DNA of 64,000 nt from Paraburkholderia lycopersici (lineage in GTDB: Bacteria; Pseudomonadota; Gammaproteobacteria; Burkholderiales; Burkholderiaceae). The DNA lies in NCBI RefSeq assembly GCF_900096975.1, contig NZ_FMYQ01000005.1, forward strand, positions 124,001-188,000, written 5' to 3'. The notes beneath the pieces were generated by a model. It was not told where the DNA came from. It was given only the letters and a program-made list of their open reading frames with translations, and ran no database searches. Made by a program: the position numbers and the translations under genes. This document shows positions 30,595 to 38,610 of this stretch, one piece after another. The first letter of the stretch is position 1. Every line of letters begins with the position of its first letter.

Positions 30595-32025
30595 CTAATC
30601 GCCCCACACCGGCGCGTCCGTGCCGATCGGGACCGGCGGGCGCGCGTGAAACGGCGGCGTGAGCGCGAGCCGCTCGGCGGGCGCCACGGCGCGCACGCGC
30701 CCGAAAGGCGAATCCATCTCCTCGAGGCAATCGGCGATATCGGCGGCGCTCACCTCCGGTGCGCGCTGGCCATCTTCCAGCGTGCCCATCGTTTGCAGCC
30801 AACGCCCGGTTTGCGCGAGCGAGAGGCGCACGTGCCAGCTGCCGCCTTCGTGCATGCGCCGCGCGAGCGCGACCATCGCGCCGAACGCCGCGAGATAGCC
30901 CGTCGCGTGATCGAGCGCCTGGCAGGGCAGCGGCCGGGCCGCCGCGAACGGCAGCGCGCCCGCCGCGCCGCCGTTGCCCGATTTCGCCGCCGCCGCGCTC
31001 TCGGCCCACACGATGCCGCTCGCCGACTGCACGAGGCTGTCGAAGCCGCGCCGCTCTCGCCACGGACCACGATGCCCGTACGCGCTGATCGACACGCACA
31101 CGATGCCCGGCCGCAACTGCGCCAGCGCTTCGGGCGCGAATCCTCTCGCGGCGAGGGCGCCGGGCCGGTAGCCCTGCACGAACACGTCGGCTTCGCGCAC
31201 GAGCGCGCGCAACTGCCCGCACGCGGCGGCGTCGCGCAGATCGAGCGTGGCCGAGCGCTTGCTGCGCCCGTTGTCGATCACGAGCGGCGCAATGTTCGGC
31301 AGATGCGGACCGTTGATGAGCAGCACGTCCGCGCCATGCTGCCCGAGCGTGCGCCCGGCCACCGGGCCCGCGATGATGCGCGTGAGGTCGAGCACGCGCA
31401 CGCCCTCGAGCGCACGCGCCCCGCCGCCCGCTCGCGGCGCCTCGGCGGGCGCATCGCCGAGGCGCTCGATCTCGAGAAGCGGCAGGCTCGCCACGGCCTT
31501 CGCCTGCTCCTGCACGGCCCATTCGCGCGGCGCGCGCACGAGCGCGGCGCACAGGCCGGCTTGCGCGAGCGCGTCGTCGAGCGCCGCGCCTTCCCAGCCG
31601 AGGATCGCGCGCGCCACGGCGGCGCGGTCCTCCGCGCATTGCAGCACGCGCAAGATGCCCGCGAGATGATGCGGAAAATTCGCGTGTAGCTGGATCCAGC
31701 GGCCGTCGCCGGTCGGAAAATGGCCGGTCACGGGATGACGCAGTTCACTGGGCGGCTTGCCGTCCACGCTCAGATAGCGCTCGCTGCGAAACGCCGCCAG
31801 CGCGCGGCGCACGTCGATCGCCACGCGCTGCGCGCGCCCCGTGCGTAGCGCGTGAAGCTGCGCGGCGGCGAGTCCCGCCGCGCCGATGCTCGCCGCCGCG
31901 AGCGTGCCCACGCGGAAGATCGAGGGCAGACCGGGATCGTCGCCTTCGATGTCGAGCCGCTCGAGCGCGGCGGAGTCGCAGTCGGCGAGCATCCAAAGGT
32001 GTGCGAGCGCGTCGCGTGGTGTCAT
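30595..32025 (-). CDS. CaiB/BaiF-type (family III) CoA transferase
   Basis: Moves CoA between carboxylic acids. It has 476 residues, longer than the usual 380-410. Residues from about 200 begin the normal N-terminal signature (LEGVRVLDLTRIIAGPVAGR, then NGRSKRSATLDL and ADVFVQGYRPGALAARG). The first 150 residues instead resemble the part that normally lies later (RTGRAQRVAIDV, LSVDGKPP, RHPVTGHFPTGDGRWIQLH). The protein thus looks like a partial second copy joined in front. It is divergent from the DNA-binding citrate synthase across a 134-base region full of half-sites, which suggests joint function and control. Confidence 0.87.
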   Translation of the reverse strand: MTPRDALAHLWMLADCDSAALERLDIEGDDPGLPSIFRVGTLAAASIGAAGLAAAQLHALRTGRAQRVAIDVRRALAAFRSERYLSVDGKPPSELRHPVTGHFPTGDGRWIQLHANFPHHLAGILRVLQCAEDRAAVARAILGWEGAALDDALAQAGLCAALVRAPREWAVQEQAKAVASLPLLEIERLGDAPAEAPRAGGGARALEGVRVLDLTRIIAGPVAGRTLGQHGADVLLINGPHLPNIAPLVIDNGRSKRSATLDLRDAAACGQLRALVREADVFVQGYRPGALAARGFAPEALAQLRPGIVCVSISAYGHRGPWRERRGFDSLVQSASGIVWAESAAAAKSGNGGAAGALPFAAARPLPCQALDHATGYLAAFGAMVALARRMHEGGSWHVRLSLAQTGRWLQTMGTLEDGQRAPEVSAADIADCLEEMDSPFGRVRAVAPAERLALTPPFHARPPVPIGTDAPVWGD

Positions 32026-32096
32026 GGCGGGCAGTCCTTTCGCGGGAGAAAAGGTGTCGAGGTGGCGTCACGAATCGTCGCGCCGCTCGAATCCCG

Positions 32097-32133
32097 AATC
32101 AATCTTGATTACTATCATCAACATAGATTGATT
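32097..32133. promoter_or_regulatory. ATCAA/TTGAT half-site array between CoA transferase and citrate synthase genes
   Basis: An AT-rich island. AATCAATCT (32097-32105) and AGATTGATT (32125-32133) are perfect inverted arms 19 bases apart. Inside are further half-sites: ATCAA at 32098 and 32117, TTGAT at 32105 and 32128. The 6-2-6 dyad AATCAA-TC-TTGATT covers 32097-32110. It is the natural operator for the MerR-type domain of the adjacent citrate synthase. Confidence 0.65.
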
Positions 32134-32159
32134 TCTTCGCTTGTACGAGGCGACCCATC

Positions 32160-33398
32160 ATGTCCAGCTATATGAACGCGGCCGAAGCCGCTGCCGCGCT
32201 CGGCATCAGCCGGGCCACGCTCTACGCGTACGTGAGCCGGGGCCTCATCGCTTCGGCGCCCTCGCCCGACGGCCGCCACAACCGGTACGCCGCCGCCGAG
32301 GTGCGGCGCCTCGCACGCCGCAAGGCCGACGGCAAGCGTGCGGGCAAGGTCGCGCAGAAGGTGCTGGACTGGGGCGTGCCGGTGCTTGAATCGTCGATCA
32401 CGCTGATCGCGGACGGCAAGCTCTTCTATCGCGGCGAAGACGCCGTCGCGCTCGCGCGCCAGGCGTCGCTCGAAGAAGTGGCGGCGCTGCTCTGGCAATG
32501 CGCACCGCGCCGCGTGCTGCAGGCCCCGGAAGCCCCGATCGCGGCCGCGCAATGGTCGGCGTGGCTGAAGATCTGGAGCGCGCACACGCCGCTCGAACGC
32601 GCGCTCGTGCTGCTCCCGGCCGCCGCCGCGCAAATGCCGCGCATCTGGGCGCAGGGCCGCGACGCGCAGCTCGATACCGGCGCGATGCTCATGCGCCTGC
32701 TCGCGGCGGCGCTCGTTTCCGCCGCGCCGTCGAACGAGCCGCTGCACCGCCAGCTCGGCGACGCATGGAGCGTGCGCTCGCGCGCGCAAACCGATCTGCT
32801 GCGCGCGGCGCTCGTGCTATGCGCGGACCACGAGCTGAACGCCTCGACGTTCACGGTGCGCTGCATCACGTCCACGGGCACGCATCTGTTTGGCGCCGCG
32901 ACGGGCGGGCTCGCCGCGCTCGCGGGCCCGCGCCATGGCGGCGAGACCGCGCGCGTGGCCGCGCTCTTCGACGAAGCCGCGCGCGCCGACGATCTGCATC
33001 GCTATCTGGCCGGCCGTCTCGCGCCCGACGAGCGCGGCATCGCGCCGGCGCTCCCCGGCTTCGGCCATCCGCTCTATCCCGACGGCGACCCGCGCGCGCG
33101 CCTGCTGCTCGACCTGCTTGCGCAGCGTGCGCCAACGCGCTCGCCGATGGACGAAGTCGATGCGCTCGCCCAGGCCGTGGCCGAAACGAGCGGCGCGCGG
33201 CCGACGCTCGACTACGCGCTCGCGGCCATCGAACGCGTGCTGGGCCTGCCGCGCGGCGCGGCGTTCACGCTGTTCGCCGCCGGCCGCGTGACGGGATGGA
33301 TCGCGCACGCGCTGGAGCAGACGGCCGATGGGCGGCTGATCCGCCCACGCGCGCGCTACGTCGGGGAACCGGCAAGCGAGCGGGAGCACGTCGTGTAG
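32160..33398 (+). CDS. Citrate synthase-family protein with N-terminal MerR-type DNA-binding domain
   Basis: A 412-residue protein. Residues 5-55 form a MerR-like helix-turn-helix (MNAAEAAAALGISRATLYAY, then GLIASAP and NRYAAAEV). The rest is a citrate synthase fold in which all three catalytic residues survive: His in DHELNASTF, His in GPRHGGE and Asp in TLDYALAAIE, plus the late GRVTGWIAHALEQ helix. It could be an active citrate or methylcitrate synthase, a CoA-ester-sensing regulator, or both. It starts at the ATG at 32160 with GAGG upstream, and is divergent from a CoA transferase gene. Such fusions occur in Burkholderia and Pseudomonas but their role is unclear. Confidence 0.88.
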   Translation: MSSYMNAAEAAAALGISRATLYAYVSRGLIASAPSPDGRHNRYAAAEVRRLARRKADGKRAGKVAQKVLDWGVPVLESSITLIADGKLFYRGEDAVALARQASLEEVAALLWQCAPRRVLQAPEAPIAAAQWSAWLKIWSAHTPLERALVLLPAAAAQMPRIWAQGRDAQLDTGAMLMRLLAAALVSAAPSNEPLHRQLGDAWSVRSRAQTDLLRAALVLCADHELNASTFTVRCITSTGTHLFGAATGGLAALAGPRHGGETARVAALFDEAARADDLHRYLAGRLAPDERGIAPALPGFGHPLYPDGDPRARLLLDLLAQRAPTRSPMDEVDALAQAVAETSGARPTLDYALAAIERVLGLPRGAAFTLFAAGRVTGWIAHALEQTADGRLIRPRARYVGEPASEREHVV

Positions 33399-33425
33399 CG
33401 CGAGCGCGCCCCTTGCGACGGGCAC

Positions 33426-33791
33426 TCAGCCAGCAATCCGCACGCCCCATTGCCCGCGTTGTGCCCACGCGCGCACCCCCTCGCCGATGCGTCCGGCCAG
33501 GCCCCGCAAAGCCGCCGCCCGCGCCTGCCCGGCCGCCTCGACCGTCCCCCCGGCCATCGCCCCGCCCAGCGCCAGCACGAAGCGCGCGCCTTCGCGGCCC
33601 GCGCTCACGTGCACGCGCACGCCGGCCGGGAGGTCGATCGACTCGTTGGCGCGCAGCCAGTAATCGCCGGCGTCGCCCGCAAGCGTGAGCCAGAGCTCGC
33701 CATCGCTCACGTGCAGTTGCATTGCCTGTGCGAGCCGCCAGGTCTCGAGGGGCTCGCCGTGTTCCAGTTGGAAGATTCGGATTTCGCGCAT
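33426..33791 (-). CDS. DUF2917 family protein
   Basis: A 121-residue protein with a small beta-rich domain (MREIRIFQLEHGEP, then SDGELWLTLAGDAGDYWLRANESIDLPAG) typical of DUF2917, a cupin-like fold of unknown function. I prefer the second of two close in-frame ATGs (33791 over 33797), because AGGAG is seven bases from it and only about one from the first. It is divergent from the MocR-type regulator and shares its operator-bearing upstream region, so it is a likely target of that regulator. It is convergent with the citrate synthase gene, with 27 bases between. Confidence 0.8.
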   Translation of the reverse strand: MREIRIFQLEHGEPLETWRLAQAMQLHVSDGELWLTLAGDAGDYWLRANESIDLPAGVRVHVSAGREGARFVLALGGAMAGGTVEAAGQARAAALRGLAGRIGEGVRAWAQRGQWGVRIAG

Positions 33792-33922
33792 TGCCATGCT
33801 CCTTGCAGACTGGCCGCCGATGGGACTCGGCTGGCCTCCGGAATGCCGATTACACGAAACGCGACGACTTGAAGCGACTTCCCGGCAGGAGCATTATTGC
33901 GGTCAGCGAGGCACAGTCCCAT

Positions 33923-33955
33923 GTACAGTTCCGAACAGTACACATGGAACTGTGC
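33923..33955. promoter_or_regulatory. Candidate MocR operator: near-perfect 19-bp palindrome plus third half-site
   Basis: GTACAGTTCCGAACAGTAC (33923-33941) reads as GTAC-n-GTTC-n-GAAC-n-GTAC, mismatched only at three non-contacting positions. A third half-site GGAACTGTGC follows at 33946-33955, and a weaker ACAGTCCC precedes at 33913. It lies between the divergent DUF2917 and MocR genes; MocR operators commonly combine inverted and direct half-sites. Confidence 0.7.
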
Positions 33956-34022
33956 AGTCAAAAAAGTGAACACTTAAGGTAGCCTCGAACCGCGCCCGAG
34001 GCAGGATTCCAGCGAGACCCCG

Positions 34023-35537
34023 ATGAAACTCGAACTCGACCGCACGAGCAACGTGCCGCTCACCGAACAGATCGTCTCCGCCGTGCAGACGTGGATCCGC
34101 TCGCGCGCGGCACATCCCGGCGCGCGCCTGCCGTCGATCCGCCAGTTCGCCGCCGACTACGCCATCAGCCGGTTTCCCGTGATCGAGGCCTACGACCGGC
34201 TCGTCTCGCTCGGCTATCTCGACTCGCGCCACGGCTCGGGCTTCTACGTGAGCGAGTACGCGCGCAGCGGCATGTCCGGCATGGGCACGTGCGATCTCAC
34301 GAACGCCGCCGACGAATCGGGCCATCTGCTCAGCCAGTTCGAGCGCGCGGGCGAACTGCTGCAACTCGACAGCGGCTCGATCCCGCAGGCATGGCGCGAC
34401 GTCGACGCACTCGGCCAGGCGATCCGGCACGTTTCGCGCACCGATCCGGCGAGCCTCGTCGACTACGGCACGCCGGCCGGCGACGCCACGCTGCGCGAGC
34501 ATCTGCGCAACCGGCTCGCGCCGCTCGGCATCGCCGCCGACGCGAAGCACATTCTCATCACCGAAGGCGCGAGCGAGGGCCTCGACCTGCTCATGCGCTA
34601 CATGCTCAAACCGGGCGACACCGTGCTCGTCGAGGATCCCGGCTACTACAACCTGTACGGCCTGCTGAAGCTGCACGGCGTGCGCCTCGTGGGCATCCGC
34701 CGCACGGCGAGCGGGCCCGACCTCGACCACCTGCACGCGATGCTCGCCGAACACCGGCCGCGCGCGTTCTTCGTCAACACCGTCTTCCACAATCCGACCG
34801 GCTCGACGATCTCGCCGCCCGTCGCGTTCCGGCTGCTGCAGCTCGCGCGCGAGCACCGCTTCACGATCGTCGAGGACGACATCTACGCCGACTTCCAGGC
34901 CGATCCCACCGACCGGCTCGCGGCGCTCGACCAGTTCGAGCACGTCGTCTACGTGGGCGGCCTCTCGAAGACGCTCTCCTCGGCGCTGCGCGTGGGCTAT
35001 GTGGTGGCCAACCCGGCGATCGTGCGCGATCTCGCGGCCATCAAGGCGCTCACGACCATCAGCGGCTCGCGCTTCACGCAGGCCGTGGCGGCCACGCTGC
35101 TCGAACGCGGCGCGTACCGCAAGTACCTCGAACGGCTGCGCAGGCGCGTCGCCGAGGCGCAAGGTTCGGCCGCGCGCACGCTCGAAGCGCACGGCTGGGA
35201 GCTGTTCGGCGGCCCGGCGGCGGCGGCCACGGCGCCCGCCGCGCGCGGCTATACGCAGACCGGCGGCAAGTTCGTCTGGGCGCGCGTGCCGCACGTGGAG
35301 GACTCGGCGCGGCTCGCGGTTTGCGGCGAGCCGTTCGGCGTGGCGGTCTCGCCCGGCAGCCACTTCCGGCCGCACGGCGAGACGAGCCCGTGGATCCGCA
35401 TCAACGTGGCGCTCACGCCCGATCCGCGTGCGCAGGCGTTCTTCGCGGCGGCGGCGCGGCTCGACGGCGAAGCGCGCGACACGAGCGTACGCGCGGCCGG
35501 TGGCGAAAAGGCGGCGTCAGGCGGGGGGCGCCGGTAA
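34023..35537 (+). CDS. MocR-type regulator (GntR domain fused to PLP aminotransferase)
   Basis: A 504-residue transcription factor. It has an N-terminal GntR winged helix-turn-helix (ARLPSIRQFAADYAISR, about 37-53) and a fold-type I aminotransferase domain used as an effector sensor. The PLP-binding lysine is in GGLSKTLSSALRVGY, with the aspartate in VEDDIYADF and PTG in FHNPTGS. It resembles PdxR/TauR-like regulators, but no vitamin B6 or taurine genes are near. A well-formed palindrome lies 80-100 bases upstream. The best candidate targets are its own gene and the divergent DUF2917 gene. Confidence 0.9.
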   Translation: MKLELDRTSNVPLTEQIVSAVQTWIRSRAAHPGARLPSIRQFAADYAISRFPVIEAYDRLVSLGYLDSRHGSGFYVSEYARSGMSGMGTCDLTNAADESGHLLSQFERAGELLQLDSGSIPQAWRDVDALGQAIRHVSRTDPASLVDYGTPAGDATLREHLRNRLAPLGIAADAKHILITEGASEGLDLLMRYMLKPGDTVLVEDPGYYNLYGLLKLHGVRLVGIRRTASGPDLDHLHAMLAEHRPRAFFVNTVFHNPTGSTISPPVAFRLLQLAREHRFTIVEDDIYADFQADPTDRLAALDQFEHVVYVGGLSKTLSSALRVGYVVANPAIVRDLAAIKALTTISGSRFTQAVAATLLERGAYRKYLERLRRRVAEAQGSAARTLEAHGWELFGGPAAAATAPAARGYTQTGGKFVWARVPHVEDSARLAVCGEPFGVAVSPGSHFRPHGETSPWIRINVALTPDPRAQAFFAAAARLDGEARDTSVRAAGGEKAASGGGRR

Positions 35538-35627
35538 GCAGCCAGGCAGGTAACCGACGGGGCGCGATCTGCGCGCAGACGCCGTTTTCCCTACAATGGC
35601 GCTTGCCTGCGCGCCCACTCCTCGCCC

Positions 35628-37070
35628 ATGTCCGCACCATCCACTTCGTCAAGCAGCACGCCGTCTCCGCGCTCGTTGTCCGTGATGCTGTGGCTCGTCG
35701 CCACGGGCTTCTTCATGCAGACCCTCGATTCGACCATCGTCAACACGGCCTTGCCGGCGATGGCGACGAGCCTCGGCGAATTGCCGTTGCGCATGCAATC
35801 AGTCGTGATCGCCTATTCGCTCACGATGGCGGTAATGATTCCGGTCTCGGGCTGGCTCGCGGACAAGCTCGGCACGCGGCGCGTGTTCCTCGGCGCGATT
35901 TTCGTGTTCACGGTCGGCTCGCTCCTCTGCGCGAGCGCCCACACGCTGAACCAGCTCGTGCTCTCGCGCATCGCACAGGGGGTCGGCGGCGCGATGCTAC
36001 TGCCGGTCGGGCGTCTCGCGGTGCTGCGCACGTTTCCCGCCGAGCGCTATCTGCCGGCGCTCTCGTTCGTGGCGATTCCGGGGCTGATCGGCCCGCTCAT
36101 CGGCCCCACGCTCGGCGGCTGGCTCGTGCAGATCGCCTCGTGGCACTGGATCTTTCTCATCAACGTGCCGGTGGGCGTGGTGGGCTGCGTCGCTACCTTC
36201 ATCTTCATGCCCGACAGCCGCAATCCGGACACGCCGCGCTTCGACCTGCCGGGCTACCTGCTGCTCATCACCGGCATGGTGGCGATTTCGTTCGCGCTCG
36301 ACGGACGCACCGAGTTCGGCATCCAGCACGCAACGGTGCTCGTGCTCTTCATCCTCTCTCTCGCCGCGTTCGTGGCCTATGGCCTGCATGCAGTGCGCAC
36401 GCCGCAGCCGATCTTCTCGCTCGACCTCTTCAAGATTCACACCTTCAGCGTGGGGCTGCTCGGCAACCTGTTCGCGCGCATCGGCAGCGGCGCCATGCCG
36501 TATCTGATTCCGCTGCTGCTGCAGGTGGCGCTCGGCTATACGGCCTTCCAGGCCGGTCTCATGATGCTGCCCACGGCAGCGGCCGGCATGTTCTCCAAGC
36601 GGCTCGTGACGTATCTCATCATGCGCTATGGCTACCGCAGCGTGCTGGTCGCGAATACCGTGCTCGTGGGCCTCATGATGGCGAGCTTCGCGCTTTCCAC
36701 GCCGAACGAACCGCTTTGGGTGCGCATCGCGCAACTGGCGATATTCGGCGGCGTGAACTCGATGCAGTTCACGGCGATGAACACGCTCACGCTCAAGGAC
36801 CTCGGCACCGGCGGCGCGAGCAGCGGCAACAGCCTCTTCTCGCTCGTGCAGATGCTCTCGATGAGCCTCGGCGTGACCGTCGCGGGCGCGCTGCTCACCA
36901 CCTTCACGGGCATCATCGGCCACAAGACGGGCGAGAACGTGATTCCGGCGTTCCACGCGACGTTCATTTGCGTGGGCATCATCACGGCGGGCTCGTCGTG
37001 GATCTTCGCGCAACTCTCGCCGGACCTGCGGCGCACCGCGAAGAAGACCGATCCGTCCGAGCGGACCTGA
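35628..37070 (+). CDS. MFS drug:proton antiporter, DHA2 family (MdtD-like)
   Basis: Inner-membrane exporter of 480 residues with about fourteen helices. The family motifs DSTIVNTALPAMA in helix 1, the loop motif GWLADKLGTRRVF and the antiporter motif around GPLIGPTLGGW are present. It is closest in pattern to MdtD/EmrB-type transporters without a membrane-fusion partner gene nearby. Substrates unknown. It starts 90 bases after the MocR gene on the same strand, so co-regulation is possible. Confidence 0.9.
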   Translation: MSAPSTSSSSTPSPRSLSVMLWLVATGFFMQTLDSTIVNTALPAMATSLGELPLRMQSVVIAYSLTMAVMIPVSGWLADKLGTRRVFLGAIFVFTVGSLLCASAHTLNQLVLSRIAQGVGGAMLLPVGRLAVLRTFPAERYLPALSFVAIPGLIGPLIGPTLGGWLVQIASWHWIFLINVPVGVVGCVATFIFMPDSRNPDTPRFDLPGYLLLITGMVAISFALDGRTEFGIQHATVLVLFILSLAAFVAYGLHAVRTPQPIFSLDLFKIHTFSVGLLGNLFARIGSGAMPYLIPLLLQVALGYTAFQAGLMMLPTAAAGMFSKRLVTYLIMRYGYRSVLVANTVLVGLMMASFALSTPNEPLWVRIAQLAIFGGVNSMQFTAMNTLTLKDLGTGGASSGNSLFSLVQMLSMSLGVTVAGALLTTFTGIIGHKTGENVIPAFHATFICVGIITAGSSWIFAQLSPDLRRTAKKTDPSERT

Positions 37071-37343
37071 CAGCGAACCCGGCGAGCCATGGAAGGGCCG
37101 CCGTCCCCGTGCTCCTTGTCTTCACACCGTTGCCGCGAGCGCTCGCACCGTGACGGTGCAGCACGCGCCTCGCGGCCGTGCGCCGCTCTCGCCCGCGCGC
37201 ACCATCGCGCCATATCGCGTGCGCCAGCGCACGGCCGATGGCCGCGGGCCCCTGGACTCGCATACTTTTTGCTGTCCTATCCTGTAAACTTGACGCTCAC
37301 GCGTCCCCGCCCGTCACGCGCGCCATCAAACTCAAAGACCAGC

Positions 37344-38609
37344 ATGATCGATCTCGATCCCCCCGGCTACCAGTCGCGCCCCATCGCCGGCGAAGAAGGC
37401 GCCCGCCGCACCGTGCTGTACGGCGGCTACACCGTCTTCAGCGTGTTCCAGCCCGTGTTCTCGGTCGCGCACCGGCGCGCGATCGGCTATCACGCGTCGC
37501 TTCGCGCGCACGACGAGCAGGGCCTGCAGGTGCCGTCGCAGGAGGTGTTCACGCAGGCGGCGCGCCGCGGCGACCTGCTGGAACTCGGGCGCCTCGCGGA
37601 ATCGCTGCATCTGGGCAACTTCAACGCGTTCGATTCGCATGACGAATGGCTCTTCCTGAGCCTGCACCCGGCCGCGCTCATGGACACGAGCTACGGCGAT
37701 GCGCTGCTCGCCGGCCTCAAGGCGCTCGGCCTGCAGCCGCAGCGCGTGGTGCTGGAAGTGTCGGAACAGGCCGGCGGCGAAAATTCGCGCTTCGCGGAAA
37801 TCATCGACGGGCTGCGCAAGGCAGGCTTCGTGATCGCGCTGGACGGCTTCGGCGCGAAGCATTCGAACATCGACCGCGTGTGGCAGTTGCGGCCGGACAT
37901 CGTCACGCTCGACCGCAGCCTGCTCGACCAGGCGAGCCGCCACGCGCACATCGAGCGCGTGCTGCCGGGGCTCGTTTCGATGCTGCACGAGTCGGGTCAA
38001 CTCGTGCTGGTGGGCGGCCTATCGACCGAGCGCGACGCGCTGATCGCGCTCGAAAGCAACGCCGATTTCGTGCAGGGCGCGTATTTCGCGCGCCCCGACG
38101 TCGAACCGGTGCCGCCGGCCACGGCTGCGCAGCTCATGGACGATCTTTCCGCGCGCCTGCGCGAACGGGTCGCCGCGCGCGACCGGGCGCAGGCCGCGCG
38201 CCTCGCGCCGTACGTGAGCGCTATCGAGTCGGCGGCGAGGCGGCTTGCCGAAGGCGCGAGCATGTCCGACGCCACTCTGCCGCTGCTCGGCCTGAACGAA
38301 ACGGCGCGCTGCTTTCTGCTCGATGCGTCGGGCCGCCAGATCGGTGACAACATCCTGCCCGACGGCCGCACGTCGCAGCGCGCCAAGCGCTTCCGGCCGC
38401 TGCTGCATTCCGAGGGCGCAAGCTGGGAGCGCCGGCCGTACTTCATCGGCGCGATGAAGGTGCCGGGCCGCGTGCAGTTCACGCCGCCCTATCTTTCGAT
38501 CAACGAGGCGCACCTGTGCGTGACCGCCTCGGTCGCCGCGCAAACCGAGCACGGCGTGCAGGTGCTCTGCGTCGACATCAACTGGGAAGCGGCTTCGCAG
38601 CGCGGCTAG
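37344..38609 (+). CDS. Degenerate EAL-domain protein with C-terminal PAS/Cache-like domain
   Basis: A 421-residue cytoplasmic protein. Residues 25-265 are an EAL fold of the cyclic-di-GMP phosphodiesterase type, but the catalytic signature is lost: EAL is replaced by HAS (GYHASLRA), the Asn of the second motif is absent (LFLSLHPAAL), the double aspartate reads LDGFG and the Lys before the late aspartate reads IVTLD. It is therefore probably a c-di-GMP or protein-binding module and not an enzyme. Residues 280-421 resemble the YkuI-type C-terminal PAS/Cache sensor (FLLDASGRQIGDNI). Its stop is one base from that of the convergent sigma-factor gene. Confidence 0.85.
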   Translation: MIDLDPPGYQSRPIAGEEGARRTVLYGGYTVFSVFQPVFSVAHRRAIGYHASLRAHDEQGLQVPSQEVFTQAARRGDLLELGRLAESLHLGNFNAFDSHDEWLFLSLHPAALMDTSYGDALLAGLKALGLQPQRVVLEVSEQAGGENSRFAEIIDGLRKAGFVIALDGFGAKHSNIDRVWQLRPDIVTLDRSLLDQASRHAHIERVLPGLVSMLHESGQLVLVGGLSTERDALIALESNADFVQGAYFARPDVEPVPPATAAQLMDDLSARLRERVAARDRAQAARLAPYVSAIESAARRLAEGASMSDATLPLLGLNETARCFLLDASGRQIGDNILPDGRTSQRAKRFRPLLHSEGASWERRPYFIGAMKVPGRVQFTPPYLSINEAHLCVTASVAAQTEHGVQVLCVDINWEAASQRG

Positions 38610-38610
38610 A

